A stretch of DNA of 64,000 nucleotides from Polaromonas sp. (lineage in GTDB: Bacteria > Pseudomonadota > Gammaproteobacteria > Burkholderiales > Burkholderiaceae_C), in NCBI RefSeq assembly GCF_012927485.1, contig NZ_JABBPC010000035.1:124001-188000 (forward strand), given 5' to 3'. This document shows, in pieces, positions 53,420 to 62,260 of this stretch. The position numbers and the translations under genes were made by a program. The stretch's first letter is position 1, and every line of letters begins with the position of its first letter. The notes beneath the pieces are model-generated. The model was given only the letters and a program-made list of their open reading frames with translations. It did not search any database and was not told where the DNA came from.

Positions 53420-54949
53420 TCAGCCGTCAACCTCGAACGTCACTCCTTGTGCCAGCGGCAGCGCGGTCGAGTAGTTGATGGTATTGGTGGCGCGGCGCAT
53501 GTAGGCTTTCCAGCTGTCAGATCCGGCTTCGCGGCCGCCGCCGGTTTCCTTCTCGCCGCCAAAAGCGCCGCCAATCTCGGCGCCGCTAGGGCCGATGTTG
53601 ACGTTGGCAATGCCGCAGTCCGAACCCGCGCAGGACATGAAGCGCTCGGCTTCGCGCATATTCAGCGTGAAGATGGACGACGACAAACCACCCCCAACGG
53701 CGTTGTGCCAATCGATGGCGTCGTCGAACGACTGGTAGCGCACCACGTACAAAATAGGCGCGAAGGTTTCACGCAGCACGGGTCCGGCGTGCGCGCTCAA
53801 TTCCACCAAGGCGGGGCGCACGTAGTAGGCACCCTCACCCGCGATGCCCTTCACACGCTCACCGCCGTGGAGGGTGGCCCCAGCAGCGCGAGATTCAGTT
53901 AACGCGGTTTGCATGGCTTCAAACGCGGCGCGGTCGATCAATGGGCCGACCAAGGTATCCGGCGTTCGCGGGTCGCCCACTTTGACATGGCCATAGGCTT
54001 TTGCGAGCCGAGGCACCAGAGTGTCGTACACGCTGTCCTGAACGAACAGACGGCGCAGTGTTGTGCAGCGCTGCCCGGCGGTGCCCATGGCAGAAAAAGC
54101 GATGCCGCGCAGTGTCAGGTCGAGGTCGGCGGAAGAGGTGACGATGGCGGCGTTGTTACCGCCTAGCTCCAGGATGGCACGGGCAAAACGAGCCGCCAAA
54201 CGGGGGCCAACCTGCCGACCCATGGCAGTAGAGCCGGTGGCAGACAGTACGGCCACCCGGCGGTCATCCACCAGCAGCTCGCCTACCTCGCGCTGGCCGA
54301 TCAGCAACTCCAGCAGACCCTCGGGCGCGTCGCCAAAACGCGCCAGCGCGCGCTGTGCGATGGCGTGGGTGGCCAGCGCCGTCAGCGGCGTTTTCTCAGA
54401 GGGCTTCCAGACCACCGCATCGCCGCAAACCAGCGCCAGCGCGGCGTTCCACGACCACACGGCAACGGGAAAGTTAAAGGCTGAAATTACGCCGCAGACA
54501 CCCAGCGGATGCCAGGTTTCCATCATGCGATGCTCGGCCCGCTCGGTGGCCATCGTCAGGCCGTAAAGTTGGCGCGACAGGCCGACCGCGAAGTCGCAAA
54601 TGTCAATCATTTCCTGCACTTCCCCGGCGCCTTCAGAGGGTATCTTGCCGACTTCCAGGGTGACCAGCCGCCCCAGGTCGGCCTTGGCGGCGCGCAGTTC
54701 TTCGCCAAGCAAACGCACCAGCTCGCCCCGGCGCGGGGCTGGCACCTGACGCCATAGCAGGTAAGCGGCCTGCGCGCGGGCAATGGCTGCATTCGCCTGC
54801 GCCGGAGTGGATTGCACCACCGCGCCGATCACTTCGCCAGTGATGGGCGAGTGAGCCGGCAAGTCGCCCCCGGTGTAGGCTGCATGGGGCACACCCAGGC
54901 GTTGCAGCAGTTGCGCCACTTCGGCGGCGAGGGAGGTGGCTTCTGACAT
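53420..54949 (-). CDS. Aldehyde dehydrogenase (ALDH7/AmaB-like piperideine-6-carboxylate dehydrogenase type)
   Basis: A 509-residue NAD(P)-dependent aldehyde dehydrogenase with catalytic C295 in GTAGQRCTTLRRLFV, nearly the ALDH7 signature. It also has WNAALALVCGDAVVWKPSEK (cofactor region) and ELGGNNAAIV (general-base glutamate). ALDH7 enzymes such as AmaB oxidise alpha-aminoadipate semialdehyde (piperideine-6-carboxylate) in lysine catabolism. I chose ATG 54949 (MSEATSLAAEVAQLLQRL); the frame starts at 54985 without similarity. It is divergent from a LysR gene, with a 252-nt gap holding the likely promoter region. Confidence 0.85.
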   Translation of the reverse strand: MSEATSLAAEVAQLLQRLGVPHAAYTGGDLPAHSPITGEVIGAVVQSTPAQANAAIARAQAAYLLWRQVPAPRRGELVRLLGEELRAAKADLGRLVTLEVGKIPSEGAGEVQEMIDICDFAVGLSRQLYGLTMATERAEHRMMETWHPLGVCGVISAFNFPVAVWSWNAALALVCGDAVVWKPSEKTPLTALATHAIAQRALARFGDAPEGLLELLIGQREVGELLVDDRRVAVLSATGSTAMGRQVGPRLAARFARAILELGGNNAAIVTSSADLDLTLRGIAFSAMGTAGQRCTTLRRLFVQDSVYDTLVPRLAKAYGHVKVGDPRTPDTLVGPLIDRAAFEAMQTALTESRAAGATLHGGERVKGIAGEGAYYVRPALVELSAHAGPVLRETFAPILYVVRYQSFDDAIDWHNAVGGGLSSSIFTLNMREAERFMSCAGSDCGIANVNIGPSGAEIGGAFGGEKETGGGREAGSDSWKAYMRRATNTINYSTALPLAQGVTFEVDG

Positions 54950-55201
54950 CGTGACTCCAATCAATGGGTGGGACTTGTGCGACAACGCAGAGGGCGGCGA
55001 CTAACGCCGTAAATCCTCAAAAAGCAAAGCGCCAATATCCACCAAACCGGCTCGCTTGTATAGAGAAATAACGGAACAACTTGATGCACAATGAGAATGA
55101 AACCCCAGCAGCCGCTTTTTTACAGATCGCCGCCTGGTATGCACAAGCGGCCTAAGGTGGCGTCTCGTTTTTTGCCGCTGTCATTCTGAAAAAGAATCAC
55201 C

Positions 55202-56095
55202 ATGTTTCGCAAAAATTTTCTGCCGCCGGTGGCCAACCTGCTGGCCTTCGAAGCCGTGGCGCGCCACACCAGTATGTCGCGCGCAGCGGACGAGCTGAAT
55301 CTGACGCAAAGCGCCGTATCGCGCCAGATCCGCCAACTCGAAGCCCAGCTCGGCATGGCCATGTTCCACCGGGTGCGCCAGCGCGTCGTGCTCAGCGACG
55401 CCGGCCGGGTGTACGCGGCGGATGTGCGTGCGCTGTTGCAGCAACTCACTGGCGCGACGCAAAAAATGATGGCATTTTCCGGCGGCGACCTTCTCAACCT
55501 GGCGGTACTGCCGACGCTGGGCACGCGCTGGCTGATTCCACGCCTGGGCGATTTTGCCGCCCGCTACCCAGACGTCACGGTCAACTTCGCTGCGCGCAAC
55601 GAGCCGTTTGATTTCGCGCTTGAGCCGTTCGACGCAGCCATCCACTTTGGCACGCCGCACTGGGCCGGCGCCATCTGCGACTACTTGATGCATGAACAGG
55701 TGGTGGCCGTGTGCAGTCCCAGCTACCAGCGCCAGCACGACATCCGGCAAATTTCTGATCTCTCCAATGTGGTGCTACTACAGCAAACCACCCGCCCCAC
55801 GCAATGGACCGAGTGGTTCGAGCACGTCGGCGCCAGCACCTCGCATGCGATGCGTGGCCCGCACTTCGAACAGTTCGCCATGATCGCCCAGGCCGCGGTG
55901 TCGGGTTTGGGCGCAGCGCTGCTGCCGCGTTTTTTGGTGGATAAAGAAATCGCCTCGGGCGACTTGTTGCAGCTTTTTCCGCAAGCGCTGACCAGTACCG
56001 ATGCCTATTACTTGGTGTACCCGGAGTCGCGCGCCGAAGCGCCACTGGTAGGCGCATTCCGGGACTGGATTTTGGGCCAGTGTCCTACCCGATAG
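55202..56095 (+). CDS. LysR-family regulator (GcvA-like)
   Basis: A 297-residue LysR protein. Its winged helix-turn-helix has LLAFEAVARHTSMSRAADEL and LTQSAVSRQIRQLEAQLG (residues ~14-50), typical of the GcvA group. The C-terminal half has the periplasmic-binding-protein-like effector domain (VSGLGAALLPRFLVDKEIA). It is divergent from the aldehyde dehydrogenase and precedes the ABC binding protein and amino-acid oxidoreductases, so it probably controls this catabolic cluster in response to the substrate. No LysR box was pinned down in the 252-nt gap. Confidence 0.9.
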   Translation: MFRKNFLPPVANLLAFEAVARHTSMSRAADELNLTQSAVSRQIRQLEAQLGMAMFHRVRQRVVLSDAGRVYAADVRALLQQLTGATQKMMAFSGGDLLNLAVLPTLGTRWLIPRLGDFAARYPDVTVNFAARNEPFDFALEPFDAAIHFGTPHWAGAICDYLMHEQVVAVCSPSYQRQHDIRQISDLSNVVLLQQTTRPTQWTEWFEHVGASTSHAMRGPHFEQFAMIAQAAVSGLGAALLPRFLVDKEIASGDLLQLFPQALTSTDAYYLVYPESRAEAPLVGAFRDWILGQCPTR

Positions 56096-56239
56096 AACGG
56101 CCATCCCAGACCCCCTGCAACTTCATTCCAAAAGCACACCAAGTCATTCAAATTTAACGCTTGCCGGAGTTTCCCGCACCTCCTATTCTTTGGCTTCCTA
56201 CCTAGAGGCATGCAAAGCCCAACCATCCAAGGAGACACC

Positions 56240-57478
56240 ATGAAGAATACGAACTTACGGCAACCCGGCTGTACCGCGCGAGCGATCGGGCAAGTCAATT
56301 TTTGGAAACACCAACGACCAGATCGCCGCATCGGTCGTCGTCTGCGACGCCTCTTAAGCACCTCGTTCATTGCTTTGGCGACGCTCGCCAGCTTTCCGGG
56401 CGCTGCGATGGCACAGCCAGTGCAGAATGTGGCCATTGGTCTGGCCGGGCCCCTTACCGGAAGCGCGGCGCATTGGGGCAAGGACAACGAGAACGGCGCG
56501 CGACTTGCGCTGGAGGAACTGAATCAGCGCGGCTTGGTGATCGGCGGGAAAAAGATTACCTTTGTGCTGGATTCCCAAGATGACCAGGCGGACCCCAAGC
56601 AGGCCATGATGGTGGCCAACAAACTGGTGGATTCGGGCGTCAAGGGCATGCTGGGGCACTTTAATTCAGGCGCTGCGATTCCAGCCTCGGCGGTGTACAA
56701 CCGGGCTGGTTTGCCCAACATTTCGACAGCCACCAACCCGACGTTCACCAAGCAGGGTTATCCCAACGTGTTTCGCATCGTCGCCAGCGATGAAGATGTG
56801 GGCGTGGCCCTGGCGCACTACGTCGTGAAGGAGATGAAGGCCCACAAAATCGCCATCATCGATGACCGCACAGCCTATGGGCAAGGCGCTGCCGAGGTGT
56901 TTGAGCGCACGGTGCGGGCGCTCGGTGCCAGCGTGGTCGATCAGCAGTACACCAGTGACAAAAGCGTGGACTTCATGGCGATTTTGACAGCCATCAAAGG
57001 CAAGCAGCCGGATGCTATTTTTTACGGCGGCATGGACGCGCAGGGCGGCTTGATTGCGCGCCAGATGAAGCAACTCGGCATCCAGGCCAAGCTGCTAGGC
57101 ACCGACGGCCTGTGTACCAACGAAGTGGTCAAGATCAGTGCCGCGAGCGTGAACGGCATGCTCTACTGCACGCGCGGCGGCAAGGAAGTCGGCAGCATGC
57201 CCAAAGGCAGCGCATTCGAGCAGCGCTACAAGACCCGTTTCGGCACTGAGGCCCTAACCTACTCGCCTTATTTTTATGACGCGATGATGACGCTGGCCGC
57301 TGCCATGCAGGCGGCCGACTCGGTGGAGCCCAAGCAGTACCTGGGCGCGATCCTCCAGCTCAAACAGGAGGGCGTCACCGGTCCGATTGGTTTTGACGAC
57401 AAAGGCAACCTGAAAGAGCCGGCCTTCACGCTGTCCACCTACAAGGACGGCAAACGGGTGAAGGTTGCAGGTTCTTGA
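56240..57478 (+). CDS. Branched-chain amino-acid-type ABC transporter substrate-binding protein
   Basis: A 412-residue periplasmic binding protein (LivJ-like). A long N-terminus with a basic stretch is followed by a hydrophobic core and an AMAQP cleavage-like site near residue 62. The mature protein starts VQNVAIGLAGPLTGSAAHWG, typical of LivJ-type proteins, with KKITFVLDSQDDQADPKQ soon after. ATG 56240 has the ribosome binding site AAGGAGA; the frame reaches 56210. No permease genes are adjacent, so it must use components coded elsewhere. The stop overlaps the next start (TGATG). Ligand probably the amino acid handled by the next genes. Confidence 0.85.
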   Translation: MKNTNLRQPGCTARAIGQVNFWKHQRPDRRIGRRLRRLLSTSFIALATLASFPGAAMAQPVQNVAIGLAGPLTGSAAHWGKDNENGARLALEELNQRGLVIGGKKITFVLDSQDDQADPKQAMMVANKLVDSGVKGMLGHFNSGAAIPASAVYNRAGLPNISTATNPTFTKQGYPNVFRIVASDEDVGVALAHYVVKEMKAHKIAIIDDRTAYGQGAAEVFERTVRALGASVVDQQYTSDKSVDFMAILTAIKGKQPDAIFYGGMDAQGGLIARQMKQLGIQAKLLGTDGLCTNEVVKISAASVNGMLYCTRGGKEVGSMPKGSAFEQRYKTRFGTEALTYSPYFYDAMMTLAAAMQAADSVEPKQYLGAILQLKQEGVTGPIGFDDKGNLKEPAFTLSTYKDGKRVKVAGS

Positions 57479-58395
57479 TGAGGACCCTGAACGCCGTTGA
57501 AACCCGTGCCGCACTGCCCTATGGCGCCCTGGTCGTCGCCCTGCTCGACATGTTCGAGCAACAACAGCGCGGCGACGCCAGCGCCCCACCGCGCTCTGTC
57601 ATGGCACTGCCGGGCGGCGTGCTGTTGCTGATGCCGGCCAGCAACCGCCGTTTTGCGTCACTCAAGGTGGTCACGGTACATAACGCCAATCCGGCCCACC
57701 GCTTGCCTGCCGTGCAAAGCGACCTGCTGCTCATGAGCGCAAGCACGGGCGAGCGGCTGCTGCGCCTGGACGGCAATGTCGTGACAAACCGGCGCACCGC
57801 AGCGCTGTCCATTGCCGGAGCCCAGCGCGCCGGCTGCAAAAGTGCACGCACGCTGCTGCTAATCGGTGCCGGGCAACAAGCGCGGGCGCATGCCGAGGCG
57901 CTGATTGCGCTGTGGGGCGTGCAACGCATTTGGATTCACGCCCGCGGTGCTGCAGCCTGCGCCGCGTTGGCGGCTGACCTGCGCGTTCTGGGTGCGGATG
58001 CGAGCTATATTGCCGCCCCGGCCAGCGTCGCCCCGCAGGCTGACTTAGTGGTCAGCGCCACCACCAGCTCCACGCCGGTGGTACCCGAGAACCTGCGTCA
58101 TGACGCCCTCGTGATGGCGGTCGGAGCCTTTCGCCCTGACATGGCCGAGGTGCCTGCGGCCCTGGTGCGCCGTGCGCGTATTTATGTGGACACGATGGAG
58201 GGCGCACAAGCCGAGGCGGGCGATCTGATCCAGGCCCAAGTGGACTGGTCTGGCGTGCAGCCTTTTGCCTCTGCGCGCCCAGTCGCCCACCGAGACCAAC
58301 CGGTTCTGGTAAAGACAGTTGGCCACGCTTTGTGGGACCTGGCCGCTGCCACTTTGGCCCTGACTCAGATCAGTCAAGTCAATGCGCTGGCGTAA
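57478..58395 (+). CDS. Ornithine cyclodeaminase/mu-crystallin family ketimine reductase
   Basis: A 305-residue protein. It has LLLMSASTGERLLRLDGNVV, then the NAD(P)-binding TLLLIGAGQQARAHAEALIA (about residues 123-142) and the dehydrogenase loop VVSATTSSTPVVPE. Mu-crystallin-type proteins reduce cyclic imines such as Delta1-piperideine-2-carboxylate or Delta1-pyrroline-2-carboxylate to pipecolate or proline; ornithine cyclodeaminase is the other known activity. ATG 57478 overlaps the previous stop (TGATG). In this cluster a ketimine reductase feeding the FAD oxidase below is likely (inference). Confidence 0.85.
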   Translation: MRTLNAVETRAALPYGALVVALLDMFEQQQRGDASAPPRSVMALPGGVLLLMPASNRRFASLKVVTVHNANPAHRLPAVQSDLLLMSASTGERLLRLDGNVVTNRRTAALSIAGAQRAGCKSARTLLLIGAGQQARAHAEALIALWGVQRIWIHARGAAACAALAADLRVLGADASYIAAPASVAPQADLVVSATTSSTPVVPENLRHDALVMAVGAFRPDMAEVPAALVRRARIYVDTMEGAQAEAGDLIQAQVDWSGVQPFASARPVAHRDQPVLVKTVGHALWDLAAATLALTQISQVNALA

Positions 58396-58439
58396 CTCGC
58401 GACTTGCCCGCTAAATTCGCCCTATTTCAGGACATTTCT

Positions 58440-59606
58440 ATGCAACGTATCGTCATTATTGGCGGGGGTGCCGTGGGCAGCGCCATCGCGTATTTTTTAA
58501 CTCAAACGCCGGACACGTTTGAGGTCACCGTGGTCGAACGCGACCCGTCCTATCAGCAAGCCTCCTCAGCCCTGTCGGCCAGCTCGATCCGCCAGCAATA
58601 CTCCAGCGCCATCAACATCCAGATGTCGCAGTTTGGCATCGACTTTCTACGCGCGGTGGGGCCCACTTTGCGCGTGGAAGACCCGGCACCCGATATTGGC
58701 CTGATTGAGCCCGGTTACCTTTACCTCGCCACGACTGCAGGCAGCAGCGTCCTGCACGACAACCATGCCCTTCAAAAGGCCTATGGGGTCGATGTTGTTC
58801 TGCTGGAGCCCGCAGCACTGCAAGCGCGTTTTCCCTGGCTCTGCACAGACGGTCTGGCGCTGGGCTCGCTCGGTCTGTCGGGCGAGGGCTGGTTCGACGG
58901 CTACTGCCTGATGCAGGCGCTGCGTAAAAAGGCGATTGCACAAGGTGCGCGCTACTTGAAGGCCGAAGCCACTGGATTGCGCCGCACCGGGCGTAGCATC
59001 AGCGCCGTGCAGCTGGGCGAAGCGGCGTCTCTGCCCTGCGACAGGGTGGTCAACGCTGCCGGCCCCTGGGCGGCACGCGTCGCGGCCTGGGCAGAGATCG
59101 ACCTGCCGGTGCGTGCCCGGCGGCGCAGCGTATTCAGCTTTTCTTGCCCTGAGTCGCTGGCCCACTGCCCATTGGTGATCGACACCTCGGGCATCTGGTT
59201 TCGGCCCGAAGGCCAGCAATTCATTTGTGGCTTTGCGCCCGCAGCGCACGAAGATCTGGACGATCTGCCGCTGGAAGTGCAGCACGAAGCGTTTGACTCG
59301 TTCATCTGGCCGACCCTTGCAGCTCGTGTGCCCGCGTTTGAAGCCCTGCGCATGAAGGGCGCCTGGGCCGGTTACTACGAAATGAATCTCTTTGACCACA
59401 ACGCCATACTCGGTCTTCACCCCGATTGCGCCAACCTGTATTTCGCCAACGGCTTTTCTGGCCACGGCCTGCAGCAGTGCCCGGCAGCCGGTCGAGGCAT
59501 CGCCGAGCTGATGCGCTTCGGTGACTTTCGCAGTATGGATTTGTCGCCACTGTCGTTCCAGCGGATTTTACAAAATCGCCCTTTGCTGGAGAAAAATGTG
59601 ATTTGA
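58440..59606 (+). CDS. FAD-dependent amine oxidoreductase (DadA/pipecolate-oxidase-like)
   Basis: A 388-residue DAO-family flavoprotein with the dinucleotide-binding start IVIIGGGAVGSAIAYFL (residues 4-20). It also has VVNAAGPWAARVAAW and the C-terminal FAD loop YFANGFSGHGLQQCPAAGRG. Members oxidise D-amino acids, sarcosine, glycine or pipecolate. ATG 58440 is preferred over the longer frame from 58332. With the adjacent ketimine reductase and ALDH7-type enzyme it could form an L-pipecolate to aminoadipate route, as AmaA/AmaB do in Pseudomonas (inference). Confidence 0.85.
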   Translation: MQRIVIIGGGAVGSAIAYFLTQTPDTFEVTVVERDPSYQQASSALSASSIRQQYSSAINIQMSQFGIDFLRAVGPTLRVEDPAPDIGLIEPGYLYLATTAGSSVLHDNHALQKAYGVDVVLLEPAALQARFPWLCTDGLALGSLGLSGEGWFDGYCLMQALRKKAIAQGARYLKAEATGLRRTGRSISAVQLGEAASLPCDRVVNAAGPWAARVAAWAEIDLPVRARRRSVFSFSCPESLAHCPLVIDTSGIWFRPEGQQFICGFAPAAHEDLDDLPLEVQHEAFDSFIWPTLAARVPAFEALRMKGAWAGYYEMNLFDHNAILGLHPDCANLYFANGFSGHGLQQCPAAGRGIAELMRFGDFRSMDLSPLSFQRILQNRPLLEKNVI

Positions 59607-59734
59607 AAGTGGGCCTAAGCGGTCATTTCCTGACAGCCTCCGAAACGTCGAGGATCTTTGACCACACGATGTCCGCGTTGCCAATGATCGGCCGCGCAAA
59701 CAGCGGCATCGAAGAAGCTCAACTACGTTAGCAG

Positions 59735-60193
59735 TTAGTTTTTGATAATTTTTTGCGGTTTGCCGAAATCGTCAATCGCTACATACGTCACGCTGGCTTC
59801 AGTGACCTTGATGTAGCGGCCCTGCGCGCGAAAGCGCTCGGCGTACACCTCGACCTGCACGGTGATGGAGGTGTTGCCGATGCGCGTCACGCTCGAAAAA
59901 AACGACAGAATGTCGCCCACCCTGACCGGCTGCTTGAAAATAAATTGGTTGACCGCCACGGTCGCCATCCGTCCGTCTACATAACGTGACGGAAGTACCG
60001 AGCCGGCCAGATCCACCTGGGCCATGACCCAGCCGCCAAAGATATCCCCGTTGGCGTTGCAGTCGGCAGGCATCGGAATCACCTTGAGGACCAGTTCCTT
60101 GTCGGCGGGCAACTGCACGTCGAGGGTCTGCGAGTCAGCGCTGGCGCTGGCACGAACGGTATTGCCCGTTTGGGCGCTTGATTCAGAAGACAT
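59735..60193 (-). CDS. Acyl-CoA thioesterase (YciA-like hotdog protein)
   Basis: A 152-residue protein. The core NANGDIFGGWVMAQVDLAGSV (about residues 40-60, matching the YciA/BACH motif) contains the N-x-x-G-D-x-F-G-G element. It then has VTRIGNTSITVQVEVYAERF. YciA-type thioesterases hydrolyse a broad range of short to medium acyl-CoA. I chose ATG 60193 (MSSESSAQ); a GTG at 60199 is also possible. It is divergent from the ABC transporter, with a 46-nt gap. The 127 nt between it and the FAD oxidoreductase hold nothing recognisable. Confidence 0.92.
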   Translation of the reverse strand: MSSESSAQTGNTVRASASADSQTLDVQLPADKELVLKVIPMPADCNANGDIFGGWVMAQVDLAGSVLPSRYVDGRMATVAVNQFIFKQPVRVGDILSFFSSVTRIGNTSITVQVEVYAERFRAQGRYIKVTEASVTYVAIDDFGKPQKIIKN

Positions 60194-60239
60194 AGGCACA
60201 ATCTCAGAAGAAATTTAATAATTCCGATGATTGTCACTC

Positions 60240-62108
60240 ATGCGCTCCCGAGCCTCCACTGCTGATTCTTCCCTTCCTGTGCCTTCCCTGACGGCGGCGG
60301 GTTCCCCTGCCGCTCCGGCCCCGGTGCGGTCGGACCTGGCCACGCTTAAACGGCTTTTCCCCTATTTGTGGGAATACAAATGGCGCGCAGTAGCGGCGCT
60401 GGCCTTCATGGTGGGCGCCAAGATGGCCAACGTGGGCGTGCCGCTGCTGCTGAAAAATCTGGTGGACAGCATGAGCTTCAAACCGGGCGATGTTCGGGTC
60501 GTACTGGTCGTTCCCAGCGCCTTGCTGCTGGCCTACGGCCTGCTTCGCTTGTCAACGACGCTGTTCACCGAGCTGCGTGAGCTGGTCTTTGCCAAAGCCA
60601 CCGAAGGCGCGGCGCGGCGCATCTCGCTGGAAGTGTTTCGCCATCTGCACGCCCTCAGTCTGCGGTTTCACCTGGAACGGCAAACCGGCGGCATGACCCG
60701 CGACATCGAACGCGGTACCCGCGGCGTGCACTCGCTCATCTCCTATTCGCTCTACAGCATCATCCCGACCTTGATCGAGGTGACCATGGTGTTAAGCCTG
60801 CTGGCCGTCAAGTTCGATGTCTGGTTTGCCGGAATCACGGGCATTGCGCTGGTGTTTTACATCTTGTTCACCGTCACGGTGACCGAGTGGCGCACCCAGT
60901 TTCGCAAGGCCATGAACGAACTTGATTCGTCGGCCCACAGCCGCGCCATTGACTCCTTACTCAACTACGAAACCGTCAAGTATTTCAACAACGAAGAGTT
61001 TGAGGCCACGCGCTACGACGAGAACCTCATTCGCTATCGCCAAGCGGCCATCAAGAGCCAGAAGACACTGAGTTTGCTTAACGCCGGACAGCAACTGATC
61101 ATCGCGTTCGGACTGGTTGCCATGCTGTGGCGTGCAACGCAGGGCGTCGTGGATGGACGAATGACGCTGGGTGACTTGGTAATGGTCAACGCCTTCATGA
61201 TTCAGCTTTACATTCCCTTGGGTTTTTTGGGCGTGATCTACCGTGAGATCAAGCAAAGCCTGACCGATCTGGAGAAGATGTTCACGCTGATGGAGCGAGA
61301 GCGCGAAATTGCCGACGAACCTGGGGCGCAGCCCATCCGCATCAACGGCTCGCCAGTGGTGCGCTTTGAAAATGTCAGCTTTGCCTACGAAACGGCGCGT
61401 CCCATCCTGCACAACGTCAGCTTCGAAATTCCCCCCGGGAAAACGGTGGCGGTGGTGGGCTCGTCGGGTGCGGGAAAGTCCACGCTGGCGCGCCTCTTGT
61501 ACCGCTTTTACGATGTGCAGCAAGGTCGAATCACGATTGCTGGGCAAGATATTAAACACGTCACCCAGTCCAGCGTGCGGCAAGCGATTGGTATCGTGCC
61601 GCAAGATACCGTGCTGTTCAATGACACGGTCGAATACAACATTGCTTACGGTAAACCCGGCGCCAGCCACGGCGAGGTGGAAGAGGCCGCTCGCGCCGCA
61701 CACATTCACGCCTTCATTGCCGCGACGCCTTTGGGCTACAACACGATGGTGGGCGAGCGCGGCCTGAAACTTTCGGGAGGCGAAAAGCAGCGCGTGGCGA
61801 TTGCCCGTACCTTGCTGAAAAATCCCCCGGTGGTGATTTTCGATGAAGCCACCTCCGCTCTGGATTCCGCCAATGAACGTGCCATTCAGGCGGAACTGCG
61901 AACCACCGCCCAAAATAAGACCACCCTGGTCATCGCGCATCGGCTTTCTACCGTGGTGGACGCCCATGAGATTTTGGTGATGGATGGTGGCCGAATTATT
62001 GAACGCGGCAGCCACTCCAGCCTCCTGGCTGCCCAAGGCCGATACGCGGAGATGTGGGCCATGCAACAGCAGGCCAGCGAGACAATTCTGGATGAAGTCG
62101 GGGTGTAG
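60240..62108 (+). CDS. ABC transporter, fused permease/ATPase (Atm1/HMT1-type)
   Basis: A 622-residue half-transporter. The N-terminal half has about six membrane segments, with RHLHALSLRFHLERQTGGMT and RSxD-like loops (RAIDSLLNYETVKYFNNEEF) typical of the Atm1 group. The C-terminal half has Walker A GSSGAGKST, signature LSGGEKQR and Walker B VVIFDEATSALDS. Atm1-type exporters handle glutathione-linked sulfur or metal compounds. ATG 60240 is chosen over a TTG at 60231. It would act as a homodimer in the inner membrane. The 'NYETVKYF' segment is a common Atm1 marker. Confidence 0.9.
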   Translation: MRSRASTADSSLPVPSLTAAGSPAAPAPVRSDLATLKRLFPYLWEYKWRAVAALAFMVGAKMANVGVPLLLKNLVDSMSFKPGDVRVVLVVPSALLLAYGLLRLSTTLFTELRELVFAKATEGAARRISLEVFRHLHALSLRFHLERQTGGMTRDIERGTRGVHSLISYSLYSIIPTLIEVTMVLSLLAVKFDVWFAGITGIALVFYILFTVTVTEWRTQFRKAMNELDSSAHSRAIDSLLNYETVKYFNNEEFEATRYDENLIRYRQAAIKSQKTLSLLNAGQQLIIAFGLVAMLWRATQGVVDGRMTLGDLVMVNAFMIQLYIPLGFLGVIYREIKQSLTDLEKMFTLMEREREIADEPGAQPIRINGSPVVRFENVSFAYETARPILHNVSFEIPPGKTVAVVGSSGAGKSTLARLLYRFYDVQQGRITIAGQDIKHVTQSSVRQAIGIVPQDTVLFNDTVEYNIAYGKPGASHGEVEEAARAAHIHAFIAATPLGYNTMVGERGLKLSGGEKQRVAIARTLLKNPPVVIFDEATSALDSANERAIQAELRTTAQNKTTLVIAHRLSTVVDAHEILVMDGGRIIERGSHSSLLAAQGRYAEMWAMQQQASETILDEVGV

Positions 62109-62260
62109 CGCCTGAAACACGCGCTCTCTTTGGGGTGACCATTGTCCCCGCCCGATCCCTTTGGGTCGCCCCTTGAGGCCGCTTGTCGCTCGCTTCCACG
62201 CAAAATAGTCTCGGGATACTCCCATGTTTCCGGCCGGGATCCCGGATCGATAATCCTGCA

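Noticed and set aside
54950..55201. Binding sites for LysR in the gap between the aldehyde dehydrogenase and the regulator
   Set aside because: T-N11-A motifs can be found by chance in any gap of this size and none stood out, so no site is claimed.
59607..59734. Possible gene remnant between the FAD oxidoreductase and the YciA-type gene
   Set aside because: The 127 nt show no frame with similarity and no inverted repeat beyond chance.
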